Counted from the first letter of the stretch, positions 44,052 through 53,534 are shown. The stretch is DNA of 64,000 nt from Candidatus Peribacteria bacterium (GCA_943349825.1 CALQZQ010000001.1:124001-188000); one strand, 5' to 3'. Program-made: numbers and translations. The notes: generated by a model not told the origin, from the letters alone.

Positions 44052-47000
44052 ATGGCAGACGATTCTATTGCTATCGTAGGTGGTGTCGAACTTCCCAAGA
44101 CTCAGGAAGCTGAAAAAGACTCCCCTGCTCCAGATGCGCGCCAAGCTCTTGAACAGCTTAAGGTTCAATTGGAACGCGAGAAGTTGACTGACGAGGAGCG
44201 TGAGCTTCGCCTGCAACAGATGATGGATAAGGTTTATGGGGAAAAAGCTTCAGCAGTGTTACGTCGTATAGAAACTTTGGATGAACCCACGGAAGAGGCT
44301 AAAAATCTTTTGAGAACGGGTACTAGCGTACTGATTACTGAGGCTCATTTTAAAGGCAAAGAAATCCATTCTGCTCAAGAGTTGATTGATCTGTACCGTG
44401 CTGATTCACATGCTTCTAATCAGGTTTTTGCTGAAACCCTGGTGCGTGTTTTGGCCAATGACACCTCCGAGCTCTCTCGTTGGTATAAACGTGAAGGTTG
44501 GGACGCTGCTATGGAAGAGGCTGTAGATTTTGAAGAAGCGGTTCGAGCGGCACAGGATACGATCCAAGAAAAAGAAGCTGCCGAGAAAAAAGAAGAAGAA
44601 AGTGGAGAAAAAGGCACGTATGATAAAACCAAAGATTTCTACAAAGACCACGAAAGTGATCTGAAAACGGCCGCAATGCTAGGTGTTGCTGGACTTGGAG
44701 CCTTTTGGCTCGTCCATAAGTTGTTTGAAAAAAAGGATGCCGGGAAAACTGAGGAAGAGAAGAGTGGCTTTGGTAGTAAAGTAGCCCTGACCGCTTTGAT
44801 TGGTGGGTTTGTCGGAGGTCAAGTGCTTGGCATGGAAAACGTTCAAGATTGGATCGCCCGTGGTGATCATGAGTCGTGGGTGTATAAGCCCTGGGCTCGT
44901 GGTTGGACTGAGCTTGTGGATTTGGAATTTGGCAACGCTGCCGATTATTGGACTGGCAATGGTCCCACTGAATCTGAGCGTTCTCAATTCGACACGCTGG
45001 CCGGAATCTTTAAGGTATCGGAAAGTGTACTTTGGGCCGATTCTAAACTCAGTTATGGTGATTTTATGGAAGGAAAGTCTGGTACGATCAACCCCTTTCA
45101 CAAGGCGGATGAAGATAAAATTCGTACTCAAATTAAGGATTACTATCAGGGTGATTTAGAACGCCGAATCCCTGAACTTAAGGACCCTGAGACAGCTAAA
45201 AAAGTGTCAATGAAGGAAGTGTTCATGAAAGGTCTTGCCTCCGGAGCTATTCGTGACAAAGATACGACTAAGCTCGATGAAGGTGACCGTAAAGACATTG
45301 ACGATCAATTTGATGAAGACCAAGCGAAGATCGAGGGCACTCGTAGGCTTTTAGATAAGCCTGAAGAAAACATGGATAAATTGGATGCCAAGGGTGATGA
45401 ATTATTGACCGATATTAGTGAATTGGACGGTAGTGTTGAGGATTATTGGGGGGAATACCGTGTTGCTTTTGAGGATGCGATGGGAGTTAACTTTTCCTTC
45501 GGTCACGATGACCCTGACAACTATAGGGATCTAAAAGCAGCCCGTGAAAAATTCGTGAAATTTTTTGACGACCATGCCAAATCGGATCATGCGTTTTTTG
45601 AAGAAAAGGAAGGCAGGGTTAAAGCCTTTAAAGTATTTTTGGCGAAGCATAAGGATGAAAAACCGTGGACGGATTCCACTAAAGAGGAATTCGAAGATTA
45701 TAAAAAGGAGATTTTGGATATTCAGGAGAAGATTTTGCGCTCCAAAGAATTAGCTAAGCAGGAGAATTTAACGAAGATGAAGGAAGATCTTTTGCACCGT
45801 ACTTCGGATGACGCAAGTGAGGGGCTCACCTTAGCGGTGATGACTTTGAGTGGAGCTTGGGATTACCTCGGCTTTCGTTTTGAGAAAGTTATGGAAGGTA
45901 GTGTCCCTTGGGTTGCACTTACGATTGCACAAGGAGCAGGTATCGCTTCCGAGTTTATTGGCCAGCCTGCTCCTAAAAGTGGCTGGGGGGTTGGTTACCG
46001 TATTGTGAAGGGGGCCACTTGGAATATTACTGGGAAACCCGGTTGGTATACTCTTAAGCTGAGTCGTGACGCCTTGCATGCCTTCCGTGCCTTTGAATAC
46101 GACGCGGAAGGGCTAACTGTGGAAATGTTGAAAGGTAAATTGACTACTCAACAAGTAGGTACACGTATTGGTTGGGCAGAGAAACTAAGCAGTTGGTATG
46201 AACTGAAGAATTTGCCGGCTCCCACCAGTGGCATTCAAGATTTTAAGTCTGGTCAGGTTCAGAAAATGAAAGAATTGTTGGAGGTTCGAGAGCGCATCGG
46301 TGATATTAGGGTGATGAATGAGTATGTGGACGGGAAGATTGACATTCGATCTGTGCCTGACCCAGTTCGGGCTTTGCTGCAAAGGATTCCTTCTGAAAAG
46401 ATTTCTGAAATCCGTGCTTATCGACTTTTGGCTCGTACGCAAACTGTGAGCGGCACTTTATTTGATGAAGTGTTGATGAAATTGAAAGATCCGAAAACAA
46501 CCATTTCTGCTGATGCTGAGGCGGCCTATAGAAAACTCGGTCTAAGTGAAGGCGAAGCCACCTTTATGAAGGACTATATGTCTAAGGAAGAAGGAAATGG
46601 CGTTCTTAGAGAATTTCAGAAAATCAAGAAGCCTACTCCGGAAGGATTTGAGTGGATCAAAGGTGAGGGAACCGGTGACGCTGCAAGTCACACTTATCGT
46701 TTTGGAAAAGCTGAAGTGGTACTTACTCATAAAGAAATTGCTGAGCGCGCCGCACAGTTGGCGACTCAAGAGAGGGCTGCTGGCAGAGTTCCTCCTGAGG
46801 GGGAAACGGCGGCTTGGCATGACTCCAACTGGGGTAAGGCAGCGCAACAACTTTGTGAAGAAAAGTTCACCGCTCCAGTGAAAGTTCGAGAGGGTGCATA
46901 CAAAGTGGCTGGACAAGAATTTGCCGTGAGCGATGCTGAGATTGCTGCAAAAATGGCCGCTGAGTCAGGCTTGACTGAAGAACAGGCGATTCGAAGACTG

Positions 47001-48224
47001 GCTATTGAAAAGGCGACCGCTTCTTTGAAGGTGGAAGGTGTAAAAACTGCTGGGGGTAAATATAAGTATAAAGTTAATGGGGAATGGTTGGAATTTGAAA
47101 AACCGATGAAGGCCTCTGAAGTGAAGGCAAAATTTCAGGAAAATTTGGGGTCAAAACTGGGAGATTTTGAGAAATTTGCGGCTCAAGCTAAAACTCTTAA
47201 ATATTTCGCCGCTTTTGAAAAAGTTTTAGGTACTGCAACGGCGGTATGGGTGATTTGGCATTTAGAAACAGCTACCGACAAACGCAAAGCTACCGCCGAA
47301 ATTGCATCATGTGTCGCTAGTTTTTACGCGGGTATGAAACTTACTGATTGGACGGTGGGGAAAAATCGTTCCCCTGTTCAGCGTTTGATTATTGATCTCT
47401 TGGGAGGTTTGGCTGCCGCTTACTTTGGTGCTGAGTCCATTGAGAAAATCGTCATGTCTTACTATAAGGATATTCCTGCCTCTTACGCAGTCAGTGGTGA
47501 AGTGGCTTCTCTCATGGAAAAGCACGCTACTCGAACTTTGGTGCTTGGTACTCTACGCAGTGCTGAAAGCGGACTCCTTCGTACCGGCATGGAAAAAATG
47601 GGAATGAAGGGCCTCACTGAACTTTTTGCGAAACGAGTCTCCTCTACTTTCTTGAAGCGAATTGCGGTGATTGCTGCTAAACAAGGATTCCGTGACATAC
47701 TGGCTTTCTTGGGTGTTCGTGGAGTTGCTGTCGGCCTTTTATTGGCCGATGACGCCACTGTAATTGGAGTTGCAGATGACATTATTGCCGCCGGCCTGTT
47801 GATTTGGATGGGGAAAGACATTATTGATATCCTCTTGTTGGTTGGGAATGCCAAAGAACTCCAGGATCAAATGGCGGAACGTCAGAAACATGAAATTGCT
47901 TCGTATGAAATTCGCCCTGCCGCCGCACGTGCCGAGTTCCAGGAAAAATTGATTCCGTATGGTTGCTCTATTGAAGACGCGCCTGAGAAGTTGGGTGAAG
48001 AAACCTTCTTTGATATTTTGAGAGGGATTGCTGATCTTAAACTAGTGATCGAGCGTGAGGAAACTTTAGGTCACGAAGAATGGACTCTCCACAATGGTGA
48101 GGCTGTGGGCATGGCAGTCTTTAATCAGGACGGCAGCGTCCTGTGTGAAATGAGCGATGAGGATGCAAAGGTCATGGATGAAAAATTAAGCGAACAAGCT
48201 CAGGAGCCTGAGCCTACCCGATGA
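44052..48224 (+). CDS. Giant membrane-associated protein of unknown function (about 1390 residues)
   Basis: Start at 44052 is preferred (MADDSIAIVGG) because the promoter lies at 44001-44029. Numbering here counts from 44031. Residues ~30-210 are charged and helical, then hydrophobic helices at ~211-230 and ~250-267. A long acidic helical region (~300-590) rich in Lys/Asp/Glu follows, then a hydrophobic patch near 620-640. At ~885-1035 there are three degenerate units of the form aromatic-x-F/V...EIA-x-x-A. The last third has about four more helices (~1055-1080, 1115-1145, 1205-1275). No signal peptide, enzyme motif or known family was recognised. Confidence 0.75.
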   Translation: MADDSIAIVGGVELPKTQEAEKDSPAPDARQALEQLKVQLEREKLTDEERELRLQQMMDKVYGEKASAVLRRIETLDEPTEEAKNLLRTGTSVLITEAHFKGKEIHSAQELIDLYRADSHASNQVFAETLVRVLANDTSELSRWYKREGWDAAMEEAVDFEEAVRAAQDTIQEKEAAEKKEEESGEKGTYDKTKDFYKDHESDLKTAAMLGVAGLGAFWLVHKLFEKKDAGKTEEEKSGFGSKVALTALIGGFVGGQVLGMENVQDWIARGDHESWVYKPWARGWTELVDLEFGNAADYWTGNGPTESERSQFDTLAGIFKVSESVLWADSKLSYGDFMEGKSGTINPFHKADEDKIRTQIKDYYQGDLERRIPELKDPETAKKVSMKEVFMKGLASGAIRDKDTTKLDEGDRKDIDDQFDEDQAKIEGTRRLLDKPEENMDKLDAKGDELLTDISELDGSVEDYWGEYRVAFEDAMGVNFSFGHDDPDNYRDLKAAREKFVKFFDDHAKSDHAFFEEKEGRVKAFKVFLAKHKDEKPWTDSTKEEFEDYKKEILDIQEKILRSKELAKQENLTKMKEDLLHRTSDDASEGLTLAVMTLSGAWDYLGFRFEKVMEGSVPWVALTIAQGAGIASEFIGQPAPKSGWGVGYRIVKGATWNITGKPGWYTLKLSRDALHAFRAFEYDAEGLTVEMLKGKLTTQQVGTRIGWAEKLSSWYELKNLPAPTSGIQDFKSGQVQKMKELLEVRERIGDIRVMNEYVDGKIDIRSVPDPVRALLQRIPSEKISEIRAYRLLARTQTVSGTLFDEVLMKLKDPKTTISADAEAAYRKLGLSEGEATFMKDYMSKEEGNGVLREFQKIKKPTPEGFEWIKGEGTGDAASHTYRFGKAEVVLTHKEIAERAAQLATQERAAGRVPPEGETAAWHDSNWGKAAQQLCEEKFTAPVKVREGAYKVAGQEFAVSDAEIAAKMAAESGLTEEQAIRRLAIEKATASLKVEGVKTAGGKYKYKVNGEWLEFEKPMKASEVKAKFQENLGSKLGDFEKFAAQAKTLKYFAAFEKVLGTATAVWVIWHLETATDKRKATAEIASCVASFYAGMKLTDWTVGKNRSPVQRLIIDLLGGLAAAYFGAESIEKIVMSYYKDIPASYAVSGEVASLMEKHATRTLVLGTLRSAESGLLRTGMEKMGMKGLTELFAKRVSSTFLKRIAVIAAKQGFRDILAFLGVRGVAVGLLLADDATVIGVADDIIAAGLLIWMGKDIIDILLLVGNAKELQDQMAERQKHEIASYEIRPAAARAEFQEKLIPYGCSIEDAPEKLGEETFFDILRGIADLKLVIEREETLGHEEWTLHNGEAVGMAVFNQDGSVLCEMSDEDAKVMDEKLSEQAQEPEPTR

Positions 48225-49806
48225 GCTTCGTCATATAAGTCCCCTCGAGCTCATAGCCCCACTTGCGGTAGTAATTGCGAGTGCCCACTCCGGCGATGAC
48301 GGCGACTTTTTTGAAGCTGGCGGCGCGGGAGATTTCTTCGGCTTTTTCGAGCATGCGGCGGCCGAGGCCCACGTGTTGGGAAGCGGATTTGCGGGACTCG
48401 CCCACTTCCACTTCGGCGCCGTAGACGTGGACTTCGCGCACGAGTGCGGCGCCCTCGAGTTCGGGAATGAAATGTTTTTTGCCTTGCAGGGAGTAGGAGC
48501 TGAAGCGGAGGCGCAGGAGGGAGAGTAGCTTGTCGCGCGCTTCATCTTCAAAGTGGATGAAGAATTCTTTGCCCTCACCCGCTTCGTATTCGTCGACTTT
48601 GAGCGTGGCGGATGCGGCTTCATAAATGCCGTCTTTGATTTCTCGGCAGCGGATGCAGCGGCAGGTTTTCCCGTCGATCACCATCTGTTCTTCCACGAGT
48701 TGGCGCATGTTGGTTTTTTGTGAACCTTCGAGGATCGATTCGCCGGGGATGTCGCGGAAGAGGCGTTCCACGCGCACGTACTCGGGAATGAGCAGCTGCA
48801 TTTTGGTGAGCAGTTCCATGAGTACTTCGTCGCTGTAGGCTTTGTAACGACCTTCCTTCCACCATTGTTCAAGCTCCGCGTAAGGCGTGACGACGCAAGG
48901 ATAAATTTTGACTTGGTCGGGACGGAAATTGGGGTTTTCAAAAAATTCTTTCACGACCCAGAGGTCCATTTCTGGCGTTGAGCCGGGAAGATTGGGCATG
49001 AGGTGGGTCGCGATTTTGAGCCCTGCGTCGCGCATGAGCTTCATGGCATGAACCGTGTCTTCGATGCGCTCGCCGCGCTGGTTGAGGTCGAGCACGCCTT
49101 GATCGATGTGCTGAACTCCGATTTGGACTTTGGTGGTGCCGAGGCGCAGCATGCGTTTTATTTCTTTTTCGGTGATGTGGTCGGGGCGAGTTTCGAGGCT
49201 CAGGCCAATGATCTTGTGCTTGGCGGATTCGTTGATGACTTGGGCTTCGCGGAGGGAGCGGCCGGGCTTGTCGTTACAAGCGTTGAAGAGAGCGCGTATG
49301 AAGTCCGTTTGGTAGCGTGGGTTGTAAGCGGAAAAAGTTCCGCCGAGTACGATCATTTCGATTTTGTCGGTTTCGTGGCCCTGACGCGTGAGGCTGTCGA
49401 GGCGGGTTTTCACTTGGTCGCGCGGATGGAAATCGTCCAGCACCGCACGCATGGCGCCGGGCTCGTTGGAAAGATAGGACTTGGGCATGCCGGGTTCGGT
49501 GGGACAAAATACACACTTCCCCGGACACGGGTAGGGTTTGGTGAGCACCGTGATGATGGTGACGCCGGAAAGAGTGCGGATTTTTCGTTTGCGAATGAGA
49601 CGTTGCAAAGTGCGATTTTCTGGCCAACCTTCGGCGATCATTTTTTCGTAGGTTTCTTGGAGTTTAAAATTGGTCGGCAGTTGTACGCCGAAATCACGAG
49701 CATAATGCTTTTTGAGTTTGTGCAGCTCTTCTTCGTCTTTGAGCTTGAGTTCCGATGCTTGTTTTAGGAGGCCTTTCAGGTTATCCTCCTCGGTAAGAAT
49801 TTTCAT
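48214..49806 (-). CDS. elp3: Elp3-type tRNA wobble-uridine modification enzyme (radical SAM + GNAT)
   Basis: 530 residues, full length for a bacterial Elp3. N-terminal tRNA-binding helices with Arg/Lys clusters (RTLQRLIRKRKIRTLSG), radical-SAM cysteines Cys94-x3-Cys98-x2-Cys101 (PCPGKCVFC), the YLSNEPGAMRA loop, and a C-terminal GNAT domain with QHVGLGRRMLEKAEE and NYYRKWGYELEGTYM. Elp3 joins an acetyl-CoA-derived carboxymethyl group to U34 of tRNAs (cm5U). The other Elongator subunits are not seen, as is usual in bacteria. Its ATG is 5 bp from the ATG of the Trm9-like gene on the other strand. The 3' end overlaps the giant gene by 11 bp. Confidence 0.95.
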   Translation of the reverse strand: MKILTEEDNLKGLLKQASELKLKDEEELHKLKKHYARDFGVQLPTNFKLQETYEKMIAEGWPENRTLQRLIRKRKIRTLSGVTIITVLTKPYPCPGKCVFCPTEPGMPKSYLSNEPGAMRAVLDDFHPRDQVKTRLDSLTRQGHETDKIEMIVLGGTFSAYNPRYQTDFIRALFNACNDKPGRSLREAQVINESAKHKIIGLSLETRPDHITEKEIKRMLRLGTTKVQIGVQHIDQGVLDLNQRGERIEDTVHAMKLMRDAGLKIATHLMPNLPGSTPEMDLWVVKEFFENPNFRPDQVKIYPCVVTPYAELEQWWKEGRYKAYSDEVLMELLTKMQLLIPEYVRVERLFRDIPGESILEGSQKTNMRQLVEEQMVIDGKTCRCIRCREIKDGIYEAASATLKVDEYEAGEGKEFFIHFEDEARDKLLSLLRLRFSSYSLQGKKHFIPELEGAALVREVHVYGAEVEVGESRKSASQHVGLGRRMLEKAEEISRAASFKKVAVIAGVGTRNYYRKWGYELEGTYMTKLIG

Positions 49807-49811
49807 ACTTT

Positions 49812-50453
49812 ATGCACTCTAAGCGACTTCGAGAAAAGGTCAAGCAGGACTACAATGACATTGCGGAAGAGTTTTCCAAAACTCGAGCCCATGACTGGAA
49901 CGAATTTGATATTTTTCTCTCTTATTTGACCCCTCAAATGAGGGTTTTGGATCTGGGCTGTGGGAATGCACGCCTGCTCAACTTTTTAGATGGCTGGAGG
50001 ATGGATTATACCGGTTTTGATCAGTCTGAGGGTTTGATCCATTTGGCTCGAAAGAAACATCAGGGGCAGCGATTGGAGATTCATGATATGGCTGAACTTC
50101 CGGATTTGGATGAAAAATGGGACGCTGTTTTTATAATTGCGTCCTTTCATCACTTGCCACCGCAGGATCAGAAAAAAACGCTGGACTGGATTCGTGATCA
50201 TTTGGAGCCGGATGGGGTTTTACTCATGACGAATTGGAATTTGTTTCAATGGCGATTTTGGAAGGCCTGGCTCAAGAATTTGTTCTGGCCCAAGTGGGGT
50301 TTTAAAGGATTGGAGATTCCTTGGAACCATGGTGTGAAACGCTATTATTATGCCTTTAGTCCTCGGGAGTTGCGCGGACTTTTACACGCCGCCGGTTTTG
50401 AAGTTTTGGAGGAGAAAAATGGTCGAAATTTTGTTACTATAGCGCGCGTATGA
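49812..50453 (+). CDS. Trm9/ALKBH8-like SAM methyltransferase, likely partner of Elp3
   Basis: 213 residues, class I methyltransferase fold: VLDLGCGNARLL (45-56), acidic loop FDQSEGL (69-75), FHHLP (112-116). It shares with eukaryotic Trm9 the order Y-x-D/E-IA-x-x-FS-x-TR (14-25) plus Trp29, DxGCGN, a G-x-D-x-S-x-GLI segment and a RYYY-type motif near the C-terminus (177-182) before a final strand. Trm9 methylates cm5U34 to mcm5U34, the step after Elp3. The gene lies head to head with elp3 with a 5-bp gap. I infer the same function; a different small-molecule or tRNA methyltransferase cannot be excluded. It overlaps the next gene by 4 bp (ATGA). Confidence 0.75.
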   Translation: MHSKRLREKVKQDYNDIAEEFSKTRAHDWNEFDIFLSYLTPQMRVLDLGCGNARLLNFLDGWRMDYTGFDQSEGLIHLARKKHQGQRLEIHDMAELPDLDEKWDAVFIIASFHHLPPQDQKKTLDWIRDHLEPDGVLLMTNWNLFQWRFWKAWLKNLFWPKWGFKGLEIPWNHGVKRYYYAFSPRELRGLLHAAGFEVLEEKNGRNFVTIARV

Positions 50454-51232
50454 AGCTTTTTGGAGTGACCATTGACGAAATTCGCCGCGAAGATGCCTTG
50501 CTTCGGCTCGAAAAATCTCAGGTGATTTTTACACCGAATCCGGAGATTTTATTGGAGGCGCGTAGGAATCGTGTTTTTCAACGAGCCCTTTCCGCTGGAA
50601 CCTTGATGCTACCGGATGGACACGGCTTGCAGTTTGTTTCGACCTTATTGCAGGTTCGCTCCGTTTGGCTTCGGGCCATTTTGTACTTCCCCGCTTTGCT
50701 TTTATTTTTGATTTGGAAAGGGCCGTTCACGAAAGTTTTTCCGGAAGTGATTCATGGCAGTGATTTTATGGACGACGTGGTGCACTTTGCAGCGACGCGC
50801 GGCTATTCCGTCTTCTTCTTGGGTGGAAAAAATAGTGCCCAAGGAACGGCGGATTATTTTGTGAAAAAATATCCACGGCTCAAGGTGGCTGGAGTGTCTT
50901 CCCAGGATCCGTCTGAGGAAGCTTTGGAGGCGGTAAAACAAGCTCGGACGCAGGTGCTTTTTGTGGCTTATGGAGCTCCGAAACAGGAACTCTGGATCTC
51001 TAAATATGCCAAGCAGATTTCTGGCTTAAAGCACGTGATGGCGGTGGGTGGCAGTTTTGATTTTTATTCGGGAAAAGTGAAAAGATCGCCAAAGGTTTTG
51101 CGCGCTGTGGGCTTGGAATGGCTCTGGAGACTTTGCATGAATCCTTGGCAAAGAATCCGACGCATTTGTAATGCGGTGGTGGTGTTCCCTATTATTTCTT
51201 TCGGCTCATCTTCTCTTGAGCGCCGGAAATGA
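50450..51232 (+). CDS. WecG/TagA/CpsF family glycosyltransferase
   Basis: 260 residues. Family marks: VIFTPNPEILLEARRNRVF, LMLPDGHGLQFVSTLL, VFFLGGKNSAQGTADYF and VLFVAYGAPKQELWI. Members add N-acetylmannosamine or related sugars to lipid-linked intermediates of teichoic acid, enterobacterial common antigen or capsule. A hydrophobic stretch around 65-90 may dock it to the membrane. Coupled to the Trm9-like gene by ATGA, and its end overlaps the convergent small membrane gene by 41 bp. Confidence 0.92.
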   Translation: MKLFGVTIDEIRREDALLRLEKSQVIFTPNPEILLEARRNRVFQRALSAGTLMLPDGHGLQFVSTLLQVRSVWLRAILYFPALLLFLIWKGPFTKVFPEVIHGSDFMDDVVHFAATRGYSVFFLGGKNSAQGTADYFVKKYPRLKVAGVSSQDPSEEALEAVKQARTQVLFVAYGAPKQELWISKYAKQISGLKHVMAVGGSFDFYSGKVKRSPKVLRAVGLEWLWRLCMNPWQRIRRICNAVVVFPIISFGSSSLERRK

Positions 51233-51443
51233 AGGGGCTGATGAATTCGATGATGCTCTTGGTCATCAAGATGGGCTTGGTGATGTAGGTGTCTACTTTT
51301 TCCACGAGGCCTTGAATTTTGTCGGTGACTTTTACCACGTCACGTAAAATAAAGAGCAGGTACACGAGCGTGATCGACAAAAATACCGTGAGCAGAGTGA
51401 TGCAAACGGAAAGCGTAAGGTAGAGGATGTCGAGTGACTGCAT
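51192..51443 (-). CDS. 83-residue single-span membrane protein
   Basis: One N-terminal hydrophobic helix (~7-33), then an amphipathic charged region (VVKVTDKIQGLVEKVDTYIT) that resembles DUF948-type coiled-coil proteins. Function unknown. It is the last of three genes on this strand after the PH-domain protein and gatB. Confidence 0.6.
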   Translation of the reverse strand: MQSLDILYLTLSVCITLLTVFLSITLVYLLFILRDVVKVTDKIQGLVEKVDTYITKPILMTKSIIEFISPFISGAQEKMSRKK

Positions 51444-51466
51444 GGCGTGGTGGTTACTTTAACTCA

Positions 51467-52897
51467 TTATACCAGAAGCTTCTCGAGAATGGAATTCACA
51501 AGGGGCGGATTGGCCTGACCCTTGGATTCCTTCATCACGTAGCCCACGAGAGCGGCCATGGCCTTGGTTTTACCGGCTTTCACGTCGGCGACGGCAGCTG
51601 GGTTGGCTTCCATGGCGGCTTTACAAAGCGCCTCGATGGCACCGGTGTCGCTGACTTGAGCCAGACCTTTTTCTTCCACGATGGCTTTAGGCATTTTGGC
51701 GCTGAGCATCATTTCGTCGAAGACGGTGGTTTTTGCGGTGTTGTTGGAAATAGTGCCGGCATCGATGAGCTGGATGAGTTCAGTGAAGTGAGCAGCGGTG
51801 AGGCCGGATTCAGCCAAGGTTTTATTCGCCTCTTTGAGGTGGCTCGGGAGTACCGTTCCAATGAAAGAGGCGGCGGTTTTTGGGTTTTTGGTAGCGGTGG
51901 CAGTGGCTTCAAAAAGCTTGGCGTAAGTGCCGTCCTCAGCCAGGAAGCGGGCTTCGATTTCGGACATGGCGTAGTCCTTCATGAAGCGATCCATTTTCTC
52001 ACCCGGAGCTTCGGGGACTTCTTTGAGCCATTCGGCGAGTTCGGCTTCGGAAATGTCGATGGGAGGTAGATCGGGTTCTGGGAAATAGCGGTAATCGGCG
52101 GCGCTTTCTTTTTCACGCATCAGGTAGGTTTGGCCTTTGAGTTCGTCCCAGCCCACGGTGGTTTCGATGCTAGGCGCCTCGTCTTTTTCCCAGAGTTCAC
52201 CCTGACGTTTGATTTCGTAGTCGATGGCGGATTCGAGGGAACGGAAGGAATTGAGGTTTTTGATCTCGGCACGAGGATAGAGCTTAGTGTCCCCCACTGG
52301 TCGAAGGGAGACGGAGGCGTCGAAACGCATTTGGCCTTTTTCCATGTCGCAGTCGGAGCTGTCGCAGTAGCGCACCAGCTTTTGAACGGTTTCAGCGTAT
52401 TCTTTGGCTTCTTTAGCGCTGCGCAGATCGGGATCAGAAACGATCTCCATGAGGGGTTTCCCGGCGCGGTTGAAGTCGAGGAGGGTGCCTGCGGAGCCGT
52501 GAGTCAGTTTTCCGGCATCGTTCTCCAGATGGAGGCGAGTGATTCCAATTTTCTTCTTCTCACCATTTAGGCTGATTTCCAGCCAACCGTTTTTAGAGAT
52601 GGGTTCGTCGAATTGAGAAATCTGGTAGCCGGTGGGTAGATCCGGGTAAAAATAGTTTTTACGGTCGAACTTAGAGTGCGGCTGGATTTGGCAGTGCAGT
52701 GCCAGAGCGGCCACTCCTCCTTTGCGGATGGATTCCTTGTTGGGTACAGGAAGGGTTCCGGGGAAGCCCATGCAGATTGGGCACACGTTGGTATTGGGAA
52801 TTTTACCGAAATTGTCGTTCGAGCAAGAGCAGAACATTTTGGTTTTCGTGTTCATCTCCGCGTGGATTTCCAGACCGATAATGACTTCGAGTTCCAT
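51467..52897 (-). CDS. gatB: Aspartyl/glutamyl-tRNA amidotransferase subunit B
   Basis: 476 residues from ATG 52897, the family start (MELEVIIGLEIHAEMNTKTKMFC); a frame extension overlaps the upstream gene and is not conserved. Contains the Cys metal site (CSC near 24-26 and CPICMGFPGTLP), NYFYPDLPTGYQISQ, DFNRAGKPLMEIVSDPD, and the C-terminal helical plus YqeY-like domain. With GatA and GatC it amidates Glu-tRNA-Gln or Asp-tRNA-Asn. gatA and gatC are not in the window. Confidence 0.96.
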   Translation of the reverse strand: MELEVIIGLEIHAEMNTKTKMFCSCSNDNFGKIPNTNVCPICMGFPGTLPVPNKESIRKGGVAALALHCQIQPHSKFDRKNYFYPDLPTGYQISQFDEPISKNGWLEISLNGEKKKIGITRLHLENDAGKLTHGSAGTLLDFNRAGKPLMEIVSDPDLRSAKEAKEYAETVQKLVRYCDSSDCDMEKGQMRFDASVSLRPVGDTKLYPRAEIKNLNSFRSLESAIDYEIKRQGELWEKDEAPSIETTVGWDELKGQTYLMREKESAADYRYFPEPDLPPIDISEAELAEWLKEVPEAPGEKMDRFMKDYAMSEIEARFLAEDGTYAKLFEATATATKNPKTAASFIGTVLPSHLKEANKTLAESGLTAAHFTELIQLIDAGTISNNTAKTTVFDEMMLSAKMPKAIVEEKGLAQVSDTGAIEALCKAAMEANPAAVADVKAGKTKAMAALVGYVMKESKGQANPPLVNSILEKLLV

Positions 52898-52917
52898 GTA
52901 AAAGGGTTTGGCCTGAT

Positions 52918-53484
52918 TTAACCCTTTTTCTGGCTGGAGCGCAACAGGGTTGTGAGTAGCTCTTTGAGCTGGCCGTGGTCGGTGATGGTTTTGTTGTGAA
53001 CCCATTTGGACTGGTGCTCCATGATGATGCGTTCAACTTTCTTGGGCATGGCTACGTTTTGGAGTACCACGGGGTTGGCAGACACATTGTCTATGCGCAA
53101 GTTTCCGTAACGAAACAAGAGCCCCCAGAACCCTTTGGTTTCACTGGTGATGGTTTCGATGGTTCCGTACTCAATGCGAACCGCGGAGTTGTCGAAGGGT
53201 GAGTTCCATTCCTGGTTGATTAAGGAAGTGTCGGTGACGATCCAGGCGTCCATGTACCAACTAAAGATTTGATAGTTGAATACAATCACTCCTAAAGCCC
53301 CCCAGGCCAGCCAAATCCCCCAGAGTGGTGGGAAAAGGAGCCAGCCCCCTAGAGGCAAGAGCATTCCAAAGAAGAGTTCACGGAAAAGGCTTGAGTAAAT
53401 AATGAAGGGGTGTACGTGAGCGACGTATACGATTTTCTCGTCTTCATCGAGGAGATTCCGGAAAGCGACACGGTCGATGAACAT
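52918..53484 (-). CDS. Membrane protein with bacterial PH-like domain
   Basis: 188 residues. Two hydrophobic helices (~30-75) precede a beta-rich region (YQIFSWYMDAWIVTDTSLINQ, then IEYGTIETITSETKGFWG and FRYGNLRIDNVSANPVVLQN) that fits the bPH2/YdbS-like fold. A basic helical tail follows. Function unknown, possibly membrane-associated scaffolding. First gene of a unit with gatB. Confidence 0.7.
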   Translation of the reverse strand: MFIDRVAFRNLLDEDEKIVYVAHVHPFIIYSSLFRELFFGMLLPLGGWLLFPPLWGIWLAWGALGVIVFNYQIFSWYMDAWIVTDTSLINQEWNSPFDNSAVRIEYGTIETITSETKGFWGLLFRYGNLRIDNVSANPVVLQNVAMPKKVERIIMEHQSKWVHNKTITDHGQLKELLTTLLRSSQKKG

Positions 53485-53534
53485 TGTAGAAGGTAGTTTT
53501 TCTTGCTAGTCTGTCATCACTATTTTACACGCTT

